In this document: piece by piece, positions 25,845 through 34,939 of the stretch | How positions within the stretch are numbered: the stretch's first letter is position 1 | How the letters are laid out: each line of letters begins with the position of its first letter | From: Bradyrhizobium algeriense | GTDB taxonomy: Bacteria; Pseudomonadota; Alphaproteobacteria; Rhizobiales; Xanthobacteraceae | DNA length: 64,000 nt | Direction: 5' to 3' | Assembly (NCBI RefSeq): GCF_036924595.1 | Contig: NZ_JAZHRV010000001.1 | Location: forward strand, 6,475,501 to 6,539,500 | Program-made: the position numbers and the translations under genes | The notes under the pieces: model-generated | Told to the model about the DNA's origin: nothing | What the model saw: only the letters and a program-made list of their open reading frames with translations | Database searches by the model: none

Positions 25845-27548
25845 ATGGGCACAGTTGCCGGTTTGGAGGGGACGGTGCTGCGCTTTTCTGGGTTTGAGCT
25901 CGATTCTGAGCGCGCCGAGCTGCGCACATCCGATGGCGGGACGATCAGGCTCCGGCCCAAGAGCCTGGAGATACTGCGGCTACTCGCCAGCAATGCCGGC
26001 CGGGTCCTAAGCAAACAGCAGTTGATGGAAGCCGTCTGGCCGAACGTCCATGTCGGTGAGGACAGCCTGTTCCAGTGCATCCGCGAAATCCGCACTGCGC
26101 TGGGCGACGGCAAGCGCCAGGTGGTCCGGGTCATTTCGGGGCGCGGCTATCTGTTCCAGGCCGAGGTGACCGAGGTCCCCGTCCCTGCGGCGCCGGAAAT
26201 TGCGCCCGTCAGCCAGCCGGTGCCCGTTGCATCGGACACGAAGGCGACGGTCGAGGCGAACAATGAGCCCGCGAAACGGCTTTTCGACTTCAGCCGGCGG
26301 CGCATCGCGTTCGCTTCTGTCGCGGGGCTCGCCATCCTGTGCACGGCGATCGCCGTGTGGATGTTGCGCCCCGGCCTGATCTTTGCGCGCGGGCCCACAA
26401 CCATCGCCGTCATGCCGATGACGGATGCGAGCAGCGATCCCCTCGTCGCCCAGATGGCGGCCGACGTCAGCAGCCGCCTCACTGACGGCCTGGCGAAAAT
26501 CGAAAACATCCGCGTGCTCGCTCCGGAAACGGGCGCACCCAAGGCGGACTTCGTGGTGAAGGGCGAACTGCAGAAGAGCGAGCAGGCCTGGTCGATACGA
26601 ATGCGCATGACCAACACGGCAACCGGCGAGGTGACGTGGACGGCGTCATATCAGGTCAACCCGGCGGACACCGACCTGCAGATGCAGCAGTCCCGGCTGG
26701 CGGCGGGCGTCGGTCACGCCCTGGCGCTGCGCATCAACGAGTTGCTGAATGCCGACGGGCCATCGGCTACGAAGAGCAAGGTCGTGATCGAGCAGGCGAC
26801 CGCCCATATCAACCAGACCTCGCCGGAACGTTTTCAGGCGGCGCAGGCCATACTGGAGAAAGCGCTGGCCGAAGATCCTGACAATGTCGAGGTTCAGGTC
26901 GCACTCGCCGCGCTGCTGATGCGCGGCGTGCAGATGGTGTGGTTGGGTACGGACGAGCGCGAGGCGGCGGAGACCAAGGCCGAGGCGATGCTGCAGCGGA
27001 CGTTGCGCGCAAAACCCAATTATATTCCGGCGCACGAGGCCCATTGCCGCTTCCTCAACGCCACCAACCAGTTTAGCGCGAGTCTCGTCGCCTGCGCGCG
27101 AGCCTTGAGCTTCGACCCGTGGAACGGGATTGCGCTGTATCATGTCGGTCTTGCCCAGATCCAATTGGGGCGCTTCGAGGACGCGCTCGCGACGTTCAAG
27201 CAGGCGGACCGGTTCGACACGCCGCAGGTGTCGCGCTGGACATGGATGATCGGTGCCGGCTGGGCCAACATGCTGATGGGCCGCGCCGAAGACGCCGTGC
27301 CGTGGCTGCTGAAGTCGATCGCGATCACGGCCGCCAGCGGGCGCACGCATATGCTGCTTGCGGCGGCCTATCAGCAATTGGGGAAGACCGAAGAAGCCAG
27401 AGCGGCGATGGAAAAGGGCCGTGAATTGCGGCCCGGCTCGACCGTGCAAAACGTTCCGACGCCCAGGAAGAATTCCAGCCCCGTCTATATCGAGGCTGCC
27501 GAACGGATCATGCAGTTGATGGCGGCGGCGGGGTTGCCGGAAGGCTGA
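25845..27548 (+). CDS. CadC/ToxR-like membrane transcriptional regulator with TPR domain
   Basis: 567 aa. An OmpR/PhoB-type winged helix fills residues 10-105 (IRLRPKSLEILRLLASNAGR; SGRGYLFQAE). A Pro/Ala linker follows, then one membrane segment at about 153-175 (IAFASVAGLAILCTAIAVWM), then a periplasmic part with a TIAVMPMTDASSDP strand and TPR repeats (about 360-540). This is the one-component architecture of CadC-like sensors. The autotransporter remnant is divergent from it, so that gene may once have been its target. Confidence 0.87.
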   Translation: MGTVAGLEGTVLRFSGFELDSERAELRTSDGGTIRLRPKSLEILRLLASNAGRVLSKQQLMEAVWPNVHVGEDSLFQCIREIRTALGDGKRQVVRVISGRGYLFQAEVTEVPVPAAPEIAPVSQPVPVASDTKATVEANNEPAKRLFDFSRRRIAFASVAGLAILCTAIAVWMLRPGLIFARGPTTIAVMPMTDASSDPLVAQMAADVSSRLTDGLAKIENIRVLAPETGAPKADFVVKGELQKSEQAWSIRMRMTNTATGEVTWTASYQVNPADTDLQMQQSRLAAGVGHALALRINELLNADGPSATKSKVVIEQATAHINQTSPERFQAAQAILEKALAEDPDNVEVQVALAALLMRGVQMVWLGTDEREAAETKAEAMLQRTLRAKPNYIPAHEAHCRFLNATNQFSASLVACARALSFDPWNGIALYHVGLAQIQLGRFEDALATFKQADRFDTPQVSRWTWMIGAGWANMLMGRAEDAVPWLLKSIAITAASGRTHMLLAAAYQQLGKTEEARAAMEKGRELRPGSTVQNVPTPRKNSSPVYIEAAERIMQLMAAAGLPEG

Positions 27549-27565
27549 CGTACTGCGCCCTGCGA

Positions 27566-27952
27566 TTATTCCGTCACCTCGACCGGTAACGTGCTGCCAT
27601 GACCGCGGCCAGCTTCAGTCGCTTCCCACCAGCTACCCAGCGCATCAAGCAGCGGCACGAGCTTGAGACCGGCCGGCGTCAAATCATATTCCACGCGCAG
27701 CGGATATCCCTCGAACTCAGTGCGCGCGACAATGCCGGCGTCCTCCAGCTTGCGAAGCTCCAAAGTGAGCATCTTGTGCGATATGGCGGGGTTGTCCCTG
27801 CGCAGGTCGCTGAAGCGTTTCGTGCCCTGCTTCAGATAGTAGATCAGCAGACCGGGCCAGCGACCGCTCACGACCTGCATCACTTCTTCGATGGGACAGC
27901 GGGAGACGAGATCTTTCATCCGATTGCTCGTGGTTACAAAAAGGTGCGTCAT
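27566..27952 (-). CDS. HxlR-family transcriptional regulator
   Basis: 128 aa (an internal ATG at 27919 would give 117 aa). HxlR marks are clear: CPIEEVMQVVSGRWPGLLIY near the N-terminus with the family cysteine, FSDLRRDNPAISHKMLTLEL as recognition helix, then LRKLEDAGIVART and VEYDLTPAGLKL. HxlR proteins act as dimers, often sensing electrophiles or oxidants via cysteine. It is divergent from a GST gene across 76 bp that holds a perfect 18-bp palindrome. Confidence 0.92.
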   Translation of the reverse strand: MTHLFVTTSNRMKDLVSRCPIEEVMQVVSGRWPGLLIYYLKQGTKRFSDLRRDNPAISHKMLTLELRKLEDAGIVARTEFEGYPLRVEYDLTPAGLKLVPLLDALGSWWEATEAGRGHGSTLPVEVTE

Positions 27953-27983
27953 TTACTTGGGCAGCGCGATCCGTAGTTTCCAG

Positions 27984-28001
27984 TCACGCTGCGCAGCGTG
28001 A
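27984..28001. promoter_or_regulatory. Perfect 18-bp palindrome, likely HxlR operator
   Basis: TCACGCTGCGCAGCGTGA is a perfect inverted repeat (9+9) midway between the HxlR and GST start codons. Position and symmetry fit a dimeric regulator controlling both directions. Binding is inferred. Confidence 0.5.
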
Positions 28002-28028
28002 TCAGCAGAAATCACGGAGAACATACCA

Positions 28029-28733
28029 ATGGAACCGATTCTTGTTTATGGCTTCCCGGCCGGAAGCTCGATGGGGCTTGTCGCCGCGCTCGAATGGCTT
28101 GGCAAACCCTATCGGCTGTGCCGCGTCGATATGCTCGGCGAGATGCGCGACCCTTCCTATGCCCGCATCAATGCAAGGCATGAAACGCCGGCCCTGATCA
28201 CGGATGCAGGGCGGGTACTGACCGAGACGATGGCGATCGCCGGATGGCTCGAGGCACGAGACAGCGAGCGCCGCATCAGCTTCGCGCCGCTGTCGCCGGA
28301 AGCAGACCGGATGCACCAGCTGATGGCCTTTGTGAACACGGGCTTCACCGGCGCCTTCTCGCCGCTATGGGTCGCGATGGAGATGGAAAAGCCGAACCCG
28401 CAAATGCAGGCATCGTTGCGCGAGTTCGGCGCCGCGCGGGTGATCGAGCGGCATGACAAGCTCGAGGCCATGATCGACGATCAGCCCTTTCTCATGGGTG
28501 AGCGCCCGACGCTGGCCGACGGCCTTCTGGTCGGCGTCGCGCGATGGCTCGACTTCCATCAGGTCGCCGATCCCTCACGCTGGCCAAAACTCGCCGCGAT
28601 ACGCCGACGCATTGAGGCCGACCCCGCCGTCATCTATGCAACGGCGCTGGAGAGCGGCGACATTGGTTCGGGAACAGGCGCTTGTGTCGGCCATACCCCA
28701 CTCGCGGATGTTATCGAGCGGTTCGGCGGCTGA
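28029..28733 (+). CDS. Glutathione S-transferase family protein
   Basis: 234 aa. The N-terminal thioredoxin-like domain shows LVYGFPAGSSMGLVAALEWL as the active-site region, INARHETPALITDAGRVLTE (with the cis-Pro) and TETMAIAGWLEAR; the C-terminal helical domain has DDQPFLMGERPTLADGLLVG. The serine-rich GSSMG loop could supply the glutathione-activating hydroxyl. Divergent from HxlR, which suggests induction by a reactive small molecule. Confidence 0.85.
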   Translation: MEPILVYGFPAGSSMGLVAALEWLGKPYRLCRVDMLGEMRDPSYARINARHETPALITDAGRVLTETMAIAGWLEARDSERRISFAPLSPEADRMHQLMAFVNTGFTGAFSPLWVAMEMEKPNPQMQASLREFGAARVIERHDKLEAMIDDQPFLMGERPTLADGLLVGVARWLDFHQVADPSRWPKLAAIRRRIEADPAVIYATALESGDIGSGTGACVGHTPLADVIERFGG

Positions 28734-28799
28734 GGTCACTGCGCAGCATCGTCTGGGTGGCGCTGGGCAAGAAGCCCGGCGTGCATCCGGGCAGCCGGA

Positions 28800-29033
28800 C
28801 TAGAACGGAAGCTGCTGCTGGTCTTCCGACCAGTCAATGATCTCGAAAAACATGCCGCGCCGAAGCATCTCGCTCTCCAGATTGGCCGCGTGCGCTCTCC
28901 AATCGGGCGTCTCCCGAACGCGAAACCGGGGCTGGTCGCCTGCCGCCTTCTGCGCATCATCAGAGGCAAGCGCGCCACGGATGCCCTCGTACATCATGGT
29001 GAGGCTGTCGTTGGTGAACGCCTGATAATCCAT
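28800..29033 (-). CDS. Hypothetical protein (77 aa)
   Basis: From ATG 29033 the product starts MDYQAFTNDSLTMMYEGIRG and has RFRVRETPDWRAHAANLESE, LRRGMFFEIIDW. It resembles a short conserved protein seen in other Bradyrhizobium genomes (an 'F..D.L.MMYE..RGAL..DD' start). Function unknown. It is convergent with the GST gene, with 66 bp between the stops. Confidence 0.6.
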   Translation of the reverse strand: MDYQAFTNDSLTMMYEGIRGALASDDAQKAAGDQPRFRVRETPDWRAHAANLESEMLRRGMFFEIIDWSEDQQQLPF

Positions 29034-29643
29034 CGGTCTCAAATCCAATCGAGCCGACCGTTGACGGCCGGGGTCTGCGTTAGCGACGATCAACGCCTGA
29101 CGAGGATGGTACCTCGCCCCTGGTCGATATACCGTTGCAAAGGCTCTGGGCGTAAAGAAGTCGGACTAGCTAGCGCAGTGGCAATTGCTACTCGAGCCCG
29201 CCGCCCCCCTGATCCGATCGATCAAAGGTAGTCAAAAGACAAGCCGTGTCGGGTAGTCGACAGACTGCGGCTCCTGTCCCGTCGGCTCAAGGCACTCCGC
29301 TCGCCACGATGGAACGGCCGGACCGGCATTGAGTTCATCAATTAGAAACCGCCTTTCGCAGCCCAGGCGCAGAATTTGCCGATTTCCGATGGTCCGTGGG
29401 TAGGCGCGCTCGTGATCGAACCCGGCACGCGTCTTGCTGACATACCGATGCTGGGGATTTGAGGGCCCAGTAAATCACCAACGCCGCCCAGCGATTATAC
29501 TCCGCTGGTGCGGCGTTGTGTTTTTTCGAGAAACGCTGGCTCAAATTGAAACAGCGACGCGACAGGTCATGGCTTGCTTAAGAGCATCGCACCGCTCAGA
29601 AGCCCCAGCCAAAGTCGGTTAAGCCTGCGAGCCCTCGCCGCCC
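29034..29643. other. 610-bp gene-poor spacer with an orphan terminator
   Basis: No protein gene is supported: short frames at 29338-29544 (minus) and 29434-29622 (plus) have no family resemblance. It does hold a strong plus-strand terminator (29479-29526) with no plus-strand gene for 740 bp upstream, so an untranslated RNA may be made here. Confidence 0.45.
29479..29526 (+). terminator. Rho-independent terminator without a parent gene
   Basis: CAACGCCGCCCAGCG pairs with CGCTGGTGCGGCGTTG around a 9-base loop (one bulged base), followed by TGTTTTTTCG. The T-run is only on the plus strand. The nearest upstream plus gene (GST) ends at 28733. Confidence 0.7.
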
Positions 29644-31173
29644 CTACTTCCACTTCGCCAGATAGAAGCGCGGCAGCTCGTCCGGGTACGGCGTGAAGTC
29701 GAGCTGCTTGGAGTGACCGTAGGTCGTCACGTAAGTATGCAGCGGCGCCCAGTAGGCCTGTTCGGTGATCTTTTTGATCGCCGCCGAATAGGCTTCCTTG
29801 CGCGCCTCCGGGTTAATGGATGATCCGCCCTGCAGCAGCCATTTCTGCACGTCCGGATCGCGCGCGTAGTCATCGGCGCCGCCGTCGAAGTAATTGGGCA
29901 GGACCGCCGAGACGTCATTGATCGAATAGCTGCCCCAGCTTCCGAGATACATCCGCAATTCGCCCGCCTTGGCGCGCTGGATCAGGGCTGCCGTCTGAAG
30001 CTGGTTGAGCTTGGCGCGGACGCCGACCGCATGCAGGTAGTTCTGGACCGCCGAGCCCCATTGCGGCAGCACGTAACTGGCAAGCTCGACGTCGAAGCCA
30101 TCGGGATAACCGGCCTCTGCCAGAAGCTTCTTCGCCTTCGCCGGATCGTAGTCGTAGGCTACTGCTGCTTCGGCATCGCAGCCGAACTGCGTTGGGAAGC
30201 ATGGCGCTGAAGGAACGCGGCTGCCGCCGGTGACGAGCTTCTCGGCGATCGCTTTGCGGTCGATCGCATGCCAGATCGCCTGCCGTACCTTCAGCTTGGT
30301 CAGGGGATTGTCGGCGCCGGTGCGGCCGCCGGCGTCGAGCGAGAGAAAGCCGATCCGCATCGACTCTTTTCGCACCGCCTGCAGATGCGGCATCCGGTTC
30401 ACGGGCTCAATCTGGTCCGGATTCATGTTCCAGATCCAGTCGGCACGGCCGGCGAGCAATTCAGTCATCTCGGTGCTGGCGTCCGGCACGAAGCGCACGC
30501 TCATCTTCTTGATCGCCGGCTTGCCTTTCGGACTGCCGGCCCAGTAATCCTCGAACCGCTCGAAGTCGATGGAGACACCGGGCTCGACCTTGGTCATCTT
30601 GTAGGGACCTGCACCAATCGGCGCCTTGGCGTAGCCCTCGGCACCGACCTTCTCGCGATAGGCCTTGGGATAGATCGGCAGCACCAGCGCGAAATATTCC
30701 AGCGCCGCGGGGTTCGGCCGCTTCAGCGTGACGCGCAGCGAAAGGTCGCCGGTTTTCTCGGCCTTGTCGATCCAGTTGTAGTTCGACGGCGTCGATACGC
30801 GGCTCGTCGGATCGGCCACGAGGTTGATGGTGTAGACGACGTCATCGGCCGTGAACGGGCTGCCGTCGTGGAATTTGACGCCCGGACGCAGCGTGAACTC
30901 GATGGTGGTCGGATCCGGCAGCTTCCACTCGGTGGCGAGCAGCGGTTCGAGCTTGAACGTATCCGGATTGCGGTAGACCAGCGCGTCCCAGCCCTGGTGG
31001 TGCATCACCACGCCGGTGCGCAAATTGTTGAAATAGGGATCGATGTTGGGAAGCGCATCGCGCATCACGATCCGCAGCGTGTCGACGGATTTCTGCGCCG
31101 TCGCGGGCACCGCACCGGCGCCGAGCAAAGCCGCCGCCAGAATGGCAGCACCGAGTTTATTTTGCATACGCAT
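29644..31173 (-). CDS. Peptide/dipeptide ABC transporter substrate-binding protein
   Basis: 509 aa from ATG 31173 (GGAGGG upstream), with a signal peptide (KLGAAILAAALLGAGAVPAT). The family-5 signature is seen in TIEFTLRPGVKFHDGSPFTA and DDVVYTINLV, and the C-terminus has the usual lobe pattern. These periplasmic proteins bind peptides, glutathione, opines or nickel complexes. It is the last gene of the five-gene operon; the position after the ATPases is unusual but known. Ligand unknown. Confidence 0.92.
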   Translation of the reverse strand: MRMQNKLGAAILAAALLGAGAVPATAQKSVDTLRIVMRDALPNIDPYFNNLRTGVVMHHQGWDALVYRNPDTFKLEPLLATEWKLPDPTTIEFTLRPGVKFHDGSPFTADDVVYTINLVADPTSRVSTPSNYNWIDKAEKTGDLSLRVTLKRPNPAALEYFALVLPIYPKAYREKVGAEGYAKAPIGAGPYKMTKVEPGVSIDFERFEDYWAGSPKGKPAIKKMSVRFVPDASTEMTELLAGRADWIWNMNPDQIEPVNRMPHLQAVRKESMRIGFLSLDAGGRTGADNPLTKLKVRQAIWHAIDRKAIAEKLVTGGSRVPSAPCFPTQFGCDAEAAVAYDYDPAKAKKLLAEAGYPDGFDVELASYVLPQWGSAVQNYLHAVGVRAKLNQLQTAALIQRAKAGELRMYLGSWGSYSINDVSAVLPNYFDGGADDYARDPDVQKWLLQGGSSINPEARKEAYSAAIKKITEQAYWAPLHTYVTTYGHSKQLDFTPYPDELPRFYLAKWK

Positions 31174-31219
31174 ATCGCCCTCCATTATTGGTGTTTTTCG
31201 AAGTGGCGTGAAGCACGCC

Positions 31220-32170
31220 CTATGCCAGATGACACTCTACCATTCCCTGGGGAGGCCGGACCATGCGCGTTGGTGCCTCATGGCGGCAGCGCTCGACTGC
31301 GATGCGGCAGCGCGGGTTAAACCGGCAGCCCGGCGGAATATTGGCCGGATCCGGCATGATGTCGCCGAGGCCGATGTCCGGCACGCCCTTGCCCGGCTCC
31401 GGCGTCAGCACGCTCTCCAGCAGCGCCTGGGTATAGGGATGCCGCGGCTTGCGAAACAGTGCATCGGTTTCGTTGCGCTCGACAAAACGGCCGAGATACA
31501 TCACCGCGACCTCGCTCGCCACGTGCTCCACGACGGCGAGATTGTGGCTGATGAAGAGGTAGGTCAGCCCGAGATCACGGCGCAAATCAGCGAGCAGGTT
31601 GAGGATTTGCGCCTGCACCGAGACGTCTAGCGCGCTGGTCGGCTCGTCGCAGATCACGATCCTGGGTTCCAGCACCAGTGCGCGTGCAATCGCCGCGCGC
31701 TGGCGCTGCCCACCGGAAAGCTGCGCCGGCATGCGCTCGCCCATGGCGGCCGACAGCCCGACGCGCTCGAGAATGCCGCCGACCCGGCGCTCGATCTCGC
31801 CGCGCGAGAAGGTACCTTGGGCTGCCAGCGGCAGGGCGACGATGTCCTTGATGCGCCGACGCGGATTGAGGGAAGCAAACGGATCCTGGAACACGGGCTG
31901 GATCAGCCGGGCACGCGCCTTGCGGTCGAGGTCGAACAGGCGCTTGCCGTCCACCAGCACGGTCCCCGCCGTCGGCTTGAGCAGCCCAAGGATCAGGCGC
32001 GCAAGCGTGGATTTGCCGCAGCCGGACTCGCCAACAATGCCGAGCACGCTGCCGGCCGGGACGCTGAAGGTGACATCGTCGACCGCGACCACGCGCTTTT
32101 CCGCCGACATCAACCCGGTGTGGACGCGGAATTCGCACCGCAGGTTCTCGACCTCGATCGCGGCGGTCAT
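31220..32170 (-). CDS. ABC transporter ATP-binding protein, OppF-like
   Basis: 316 aa from ATG 32170, which overlaps the upstream stop by 4 bp; an earlier in-frame ATG at 32209 lies inside that gene. Walker A GIVGESGCGKSTLARLILG, signature QLSGGQRQRAAIARAL, Walker B RIVICDEPTSALD, and the oligopeptide C-terminal domain with its iron-sulfur-like Cys run (GCRFNPRCRIAVERC). It energises import with the OppD-like partner. Confidence 0.93.
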   Translation of the reverse strand: MTAAIEVENLRCEFRVHTGLMSAEKRVVAVDDVTFSVPAGSVLGIVGESGCGKSTLARLILGLLKPTAGTVLVDGKRLFDLDRKARARLIQPVFQDPFASLNPRRRIKDIVALPLAAQGTFSRGEIERRVGGILERVGLSAAMGERMPAQLSGGQRQRAAIARALVLEPRIVICDEPTSALDVSVQAQILNLLADLRRDLGLTYLFISHNLAVVEHVASEVAVMYLGRFVERNETDALFRKPRHPYTQALLESVLTPEPGKGVPDIGLGDIMPDPANIPPGCRFNPRCRIAVERCRHEAPTRMVRPPQGMVECHLA

Positions 32171-33147
32171 GCGGGTTGCAGCTCCGCCCAGTCCGGCTCG
32201 AGCCGGCAAAGATAGTCGTGCGCGTCGCCTGCCTGCCGCCGCGGAATTTTATGCTCGCAAGTCTCGTCGGCGTGGGCGCAACGCGAGCGGAAGGCGCAGC
32301 CGGCAAAGCCAGGTCCGATCGCCGGCACCACGCCGGGGATCGAGCCGAGCGGCCGGTCGCGCTGCACGCGGCCAGGCACCGGCACGCAGGACAGGAGACC
32401 GCGCGTGTAGGGGTGTTGCGGCGCACGGAACAGTTCCGCGGTCGTCGCGCGCTCGACCACCTCGCCGGCATACATGACAGACACGTGATTGGCGATGCGC
32501 GCAACGATGCCGAGGTCGTGGGTAATCAGCAGGATCGAGAGGCCGAACTCGCGCTTGAGGTTGGCGAGCAGCCGCAGGATCTGCGCCTGCACGGTGACGT
32601 CGAGCGCGGTGGTCGGCTCGTCGGCGATCAGCAATTCAGGATCGCACATCAGCGCCATCGCGATCATCACGCGCTGGCGCAAGCCGCCCGAGAGCTGGTG
32701 CGGGAACTGGCCAAGCCGCATGCCAGGTGCGGTGATGCCGACGCGGCCCATCAGTTCGGCGGCGCGGTCCAGCGCCGCGACGCGCGAACCGCCCTTGTGG
32801 CGCGTCAGCACCTCGGCCATCTGCGAACCGATCGTAAACGCTGGATTGAGGCTGGTCATCGGCTCCTGGAAAATCATCGCCATGCGGTTGCCGCGCAGCC
32901 GCGCCATTTCGCGGTCCGACAGCGACGTGAGGTCGGTGCCGGCAAAGCTCATATGTTTTGCCGAACGCTGGCCGCCGCGGGCGAGCAGGCTCATGACGGC
33001 CAGCGCGGTGACCGACTTGCCGCAGCCGGATTCGCCGACCAGGCAATGCGTCTCGCCCTTCTCGACCCAGAACGAGGCGCCGCGCACCGCCGCGGTGCGG
33101 CCACCAAAACTCACCTGAAGCTCCTCGACCTCCAACAGCGCGCTCAT
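32167..33147 (-). CDS. ABC transporter ATP-binding protein, OppD-like
   Basis: 326 aa. Walker A CLVGESGCGKSVTALAVMSL, signature QLSGGLRQRVMIAMAL, Walker B LLIADEPTTALD, and the C-terminal Cys cluster (FAGCAFRSRCAHADETC). It overlaps both neighbours by 4 bp, so the operon is translationally coupled. Works as a heterodimer with the OppF-like subunit. Confidence 0.93.
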   Translation of the reverse strand: MSALLEVEELQVSFGGRTAAVRGASFWVEKGETHCLVGESGCGKSVTALAVMSLLARGGQRSAKHMSFAGTDLTSLSDREMARLRGNRMAMIFQEPMTSLNPAFTIGSQMAEVLTRHKGGSRVAALDRAAELMGRVGITAPGMRLGQFPHQLSGGLRQRVMIAMALMCDPELLIADEPTTALDVTVQAQILRLLANLKREFGLSILLITHDLGIVARIANHVSVMYAGEVVERATTAELFRAPQHPYTRGLLSCVPVPGRVQRDRPLGSIPGVVPAIGPGFAGCAFRSRCAHADETCEHKIPRRQAGDAHDYLCRLEPDWAELQPA

Positions 33148-34025
33148 CGCAGCCGCTCCGCGCCGAGCAGGTTACGCAATCCGTCGCCGACCAGATTGAT
33201 GCCGAGCACCAGAACGGCCAGCGCCACGCCGGGAATCATGATCACCCAGGGCGAAAAGAACATGTAATCCTTGCCCTCGGCGATCATCAGCCCCCAGGAC
33301 GGCAGCGGCGGCGGCACGCCAAGGCCAAGGAACGACAAGGCGGCTTCGAGCAGGATCGCCAGCGCCATCTCCAGCGTTGCCACCACGGCGAGATGGCTCG
33401 CAATGTTCGGCAGGATCTCCCTGATCAGGATATGCGGCATCGAGGCACCGGCGCACCAGGCGGCGCTGACATAATCGTGGTTGCGGACCTGCATGGTGGT
33501 CGCGCGCGCCACCACCGCGAAGCGATCCCACAACAACAGCCCAAGGGTCGCGACGACGAGCCCGAGGCCCGATCCCATCAGCCCGACCACCGCAAGCGCG
33601 ACCAGCACGACGGGGATCGACAACCGCGTCGTGATGGCGAACAGCACGAAATCGTCGACACGGCCGCCAAAGAATCCGCCGAGCACGCCGAGCGTGATGC
33701 CGATCAGGCCCGACGTGATCACCGTCATGATGCCGATCAACAATGAAATGCGCGCGCCATAGACCAGCCGCGCCAGATAGTCCCGCCCGAGCTGGTCGGT
33801 GCCGAGCAGGTGCCCGGCCTGGCTGCCCTCCATCCAGAATGGCGGCTTGAGACGGTTGCCGAGGTCCTGAATGAACGGGTCCTGCGGTACCAGCGCGTTG
33901 CCGACCACCGCGGCTGCGGCGACGAGCGCGACGATGGCGATCCCGATCGCAAAGCCGGCGGTGCCGATGCGCGAGCTACCTGTGCTCGAAGGCTGCGGCG
34001 CCTGAATGGCGATCGGCTCGCTCAT
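33144..34025 (-). CDS. ABC transporter permease, OppC-like
   Basis: 293 aa from ATG 34025, overlapping the OppB-like stop by 4 bp. N-terminal membrane segment (GFAIGIAIVALVAAAAVVGN), HLLGTDQLGRDYLARLVYGA typical of OppC/DppC, and the EAA loop segment EAALSFLGLGVPPPLPSWG. Six membrane spans are expected. Forms the channel with the OppB-like subunit. Confidence 0.93.
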   Translation of the reverse strand: MSEPIAIQAPQPSSTGSSRIGTAGFAIGIAIVALVAAAAVVGNALVPQDPFIQDLGNRLKPPFWMEGSQAGHLLGTDQLGRDYLARLVYGARISLLIGIMTVITSGLIGITLGVLGGFFGGRVDDFVLFAITTRLSIPVVLVALAVVGLMGSGLGLVVATLGLLLWDRFAVVARATTMQVRNHDYVSAAWCAGASMPHILIREILPNIASHLAVVATLEMALAILLEAALSFLGLGVPPPLPSWGLMIAEGKDYMFFSPWVIMIPGVALAVLVLGINLVGDGLRNLLGAERLR

Positions 34026-34939
34026 CCCGTACGCAGCCTCGGATCGAGCAGGGCATTGAGGATGTCGGCCAGGAGAGTGAGGCCGATATAGAACACGGCG
34101 AGCACCAGCACCACCGCCTGCACCACCGGAAAATCGTTCTTGGCGATGCTCTCCCAGCCGAGATAGCCGACGCCATGCAGCGCGAACACGGTCTCGATGA
34201 CGATCGAGCCGCCCAGCATGAAGCCGAGCTGAACGGCCGCGATCGACACGACGGGAATGGCGGCGTTGCGCAGCGCGTGCTTGAAGACGATGCGCGCCCG
34301 CGACAGGCCCTTTGCGCGCGCAGTACGGATATAGTCGGACGCCATTGCCTCGATCATCCCCGAACGCGTCAGCCGCGTCAGCGCCGGGATCGCCGTGAAG
34401 GCAAGCACGATCCCCGGCATCACGAAATGCTGCCAGGTGCCGGTGCCCGAGATCGGCAGGATGCCGAGCTGCAGGCCGAGCACGATCATCAGAATCAGCG
34501 CCAGCCAGAAGCTCGGCACCGCCTGCCCCACCATCGTGAACAGGGTGACGCCGCGGTCGACCCAGGTATTTTCGCGCAGCGCCGCCAGGATGCCGAGTGG
34601 AATCGAGATGACCAACGCAAGGCTCAGGCCGACGAGGCCAAGCGTGACCGTGATCGGCAGGCGCTTCTGGATCAGGTTCGCCACGCTGTCCTTGAAGAAA
34701 TAGCTCTGGCCGAAATCGCCGACCATGGCGCGGCCGGTCCAGGCGAAGAACTGGACATAAAGCGGGCGATCGAGGCCATAGGCCTTGCGCACGATTTCGA
34801 CGTCGGCCTGCGTTGCCGACGGGCCCGCGATCGAAACCGCAAGGTCGCCGGACAGCCGCGTCAGCAGGAACGCGAGCGTCATCACGGTGAGCGCAACCAG
34901 CACACCGATGGCAAGACGCCGGGCAATCAGACGCAACAT
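34022..34939 (-). CDS. ABC transporter permease, OppB-like
   Basis: 305 aa, first gene of the operon. N-terminal MLRLIARRLAIGVLVALTVM and VTLGLVGLSLALVISIPLG; the EAA-loop region YIRTARAKGLSRARIVFKHA and C-terminal IVIETVFALHGVGYLGWESI are typical of OppB/DppB permeases. No ligand information is in the sequence. Confidence 0.93.
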   Translation of the reverse strand: MLRLIARRLAIGVLVALTVMTLAFLLTRLSGDLAVSIAGPSATQADVEIVRKAYGLDRPLYVQFFAWTGRAMVGDFGQSYFFKDSVANLIQKRLPITVTLGLVGLSLALVISIPLGILAALRENTWVDRGVTLFTMVGQAVPSFWLALILMIVLGLQLGILPISGTGTWQHFVMPGIVLAFTAIPALTRLTRSGMIEAMASDYIRTARAKGLSRARIVFKHALRNAAIPVVSIAAVQLGFMLGGSIVIETVFALHGVGYLGWESIAKNDFPVVQAVVLVLAVFYIGLTLLADILNALLDPRLRTG

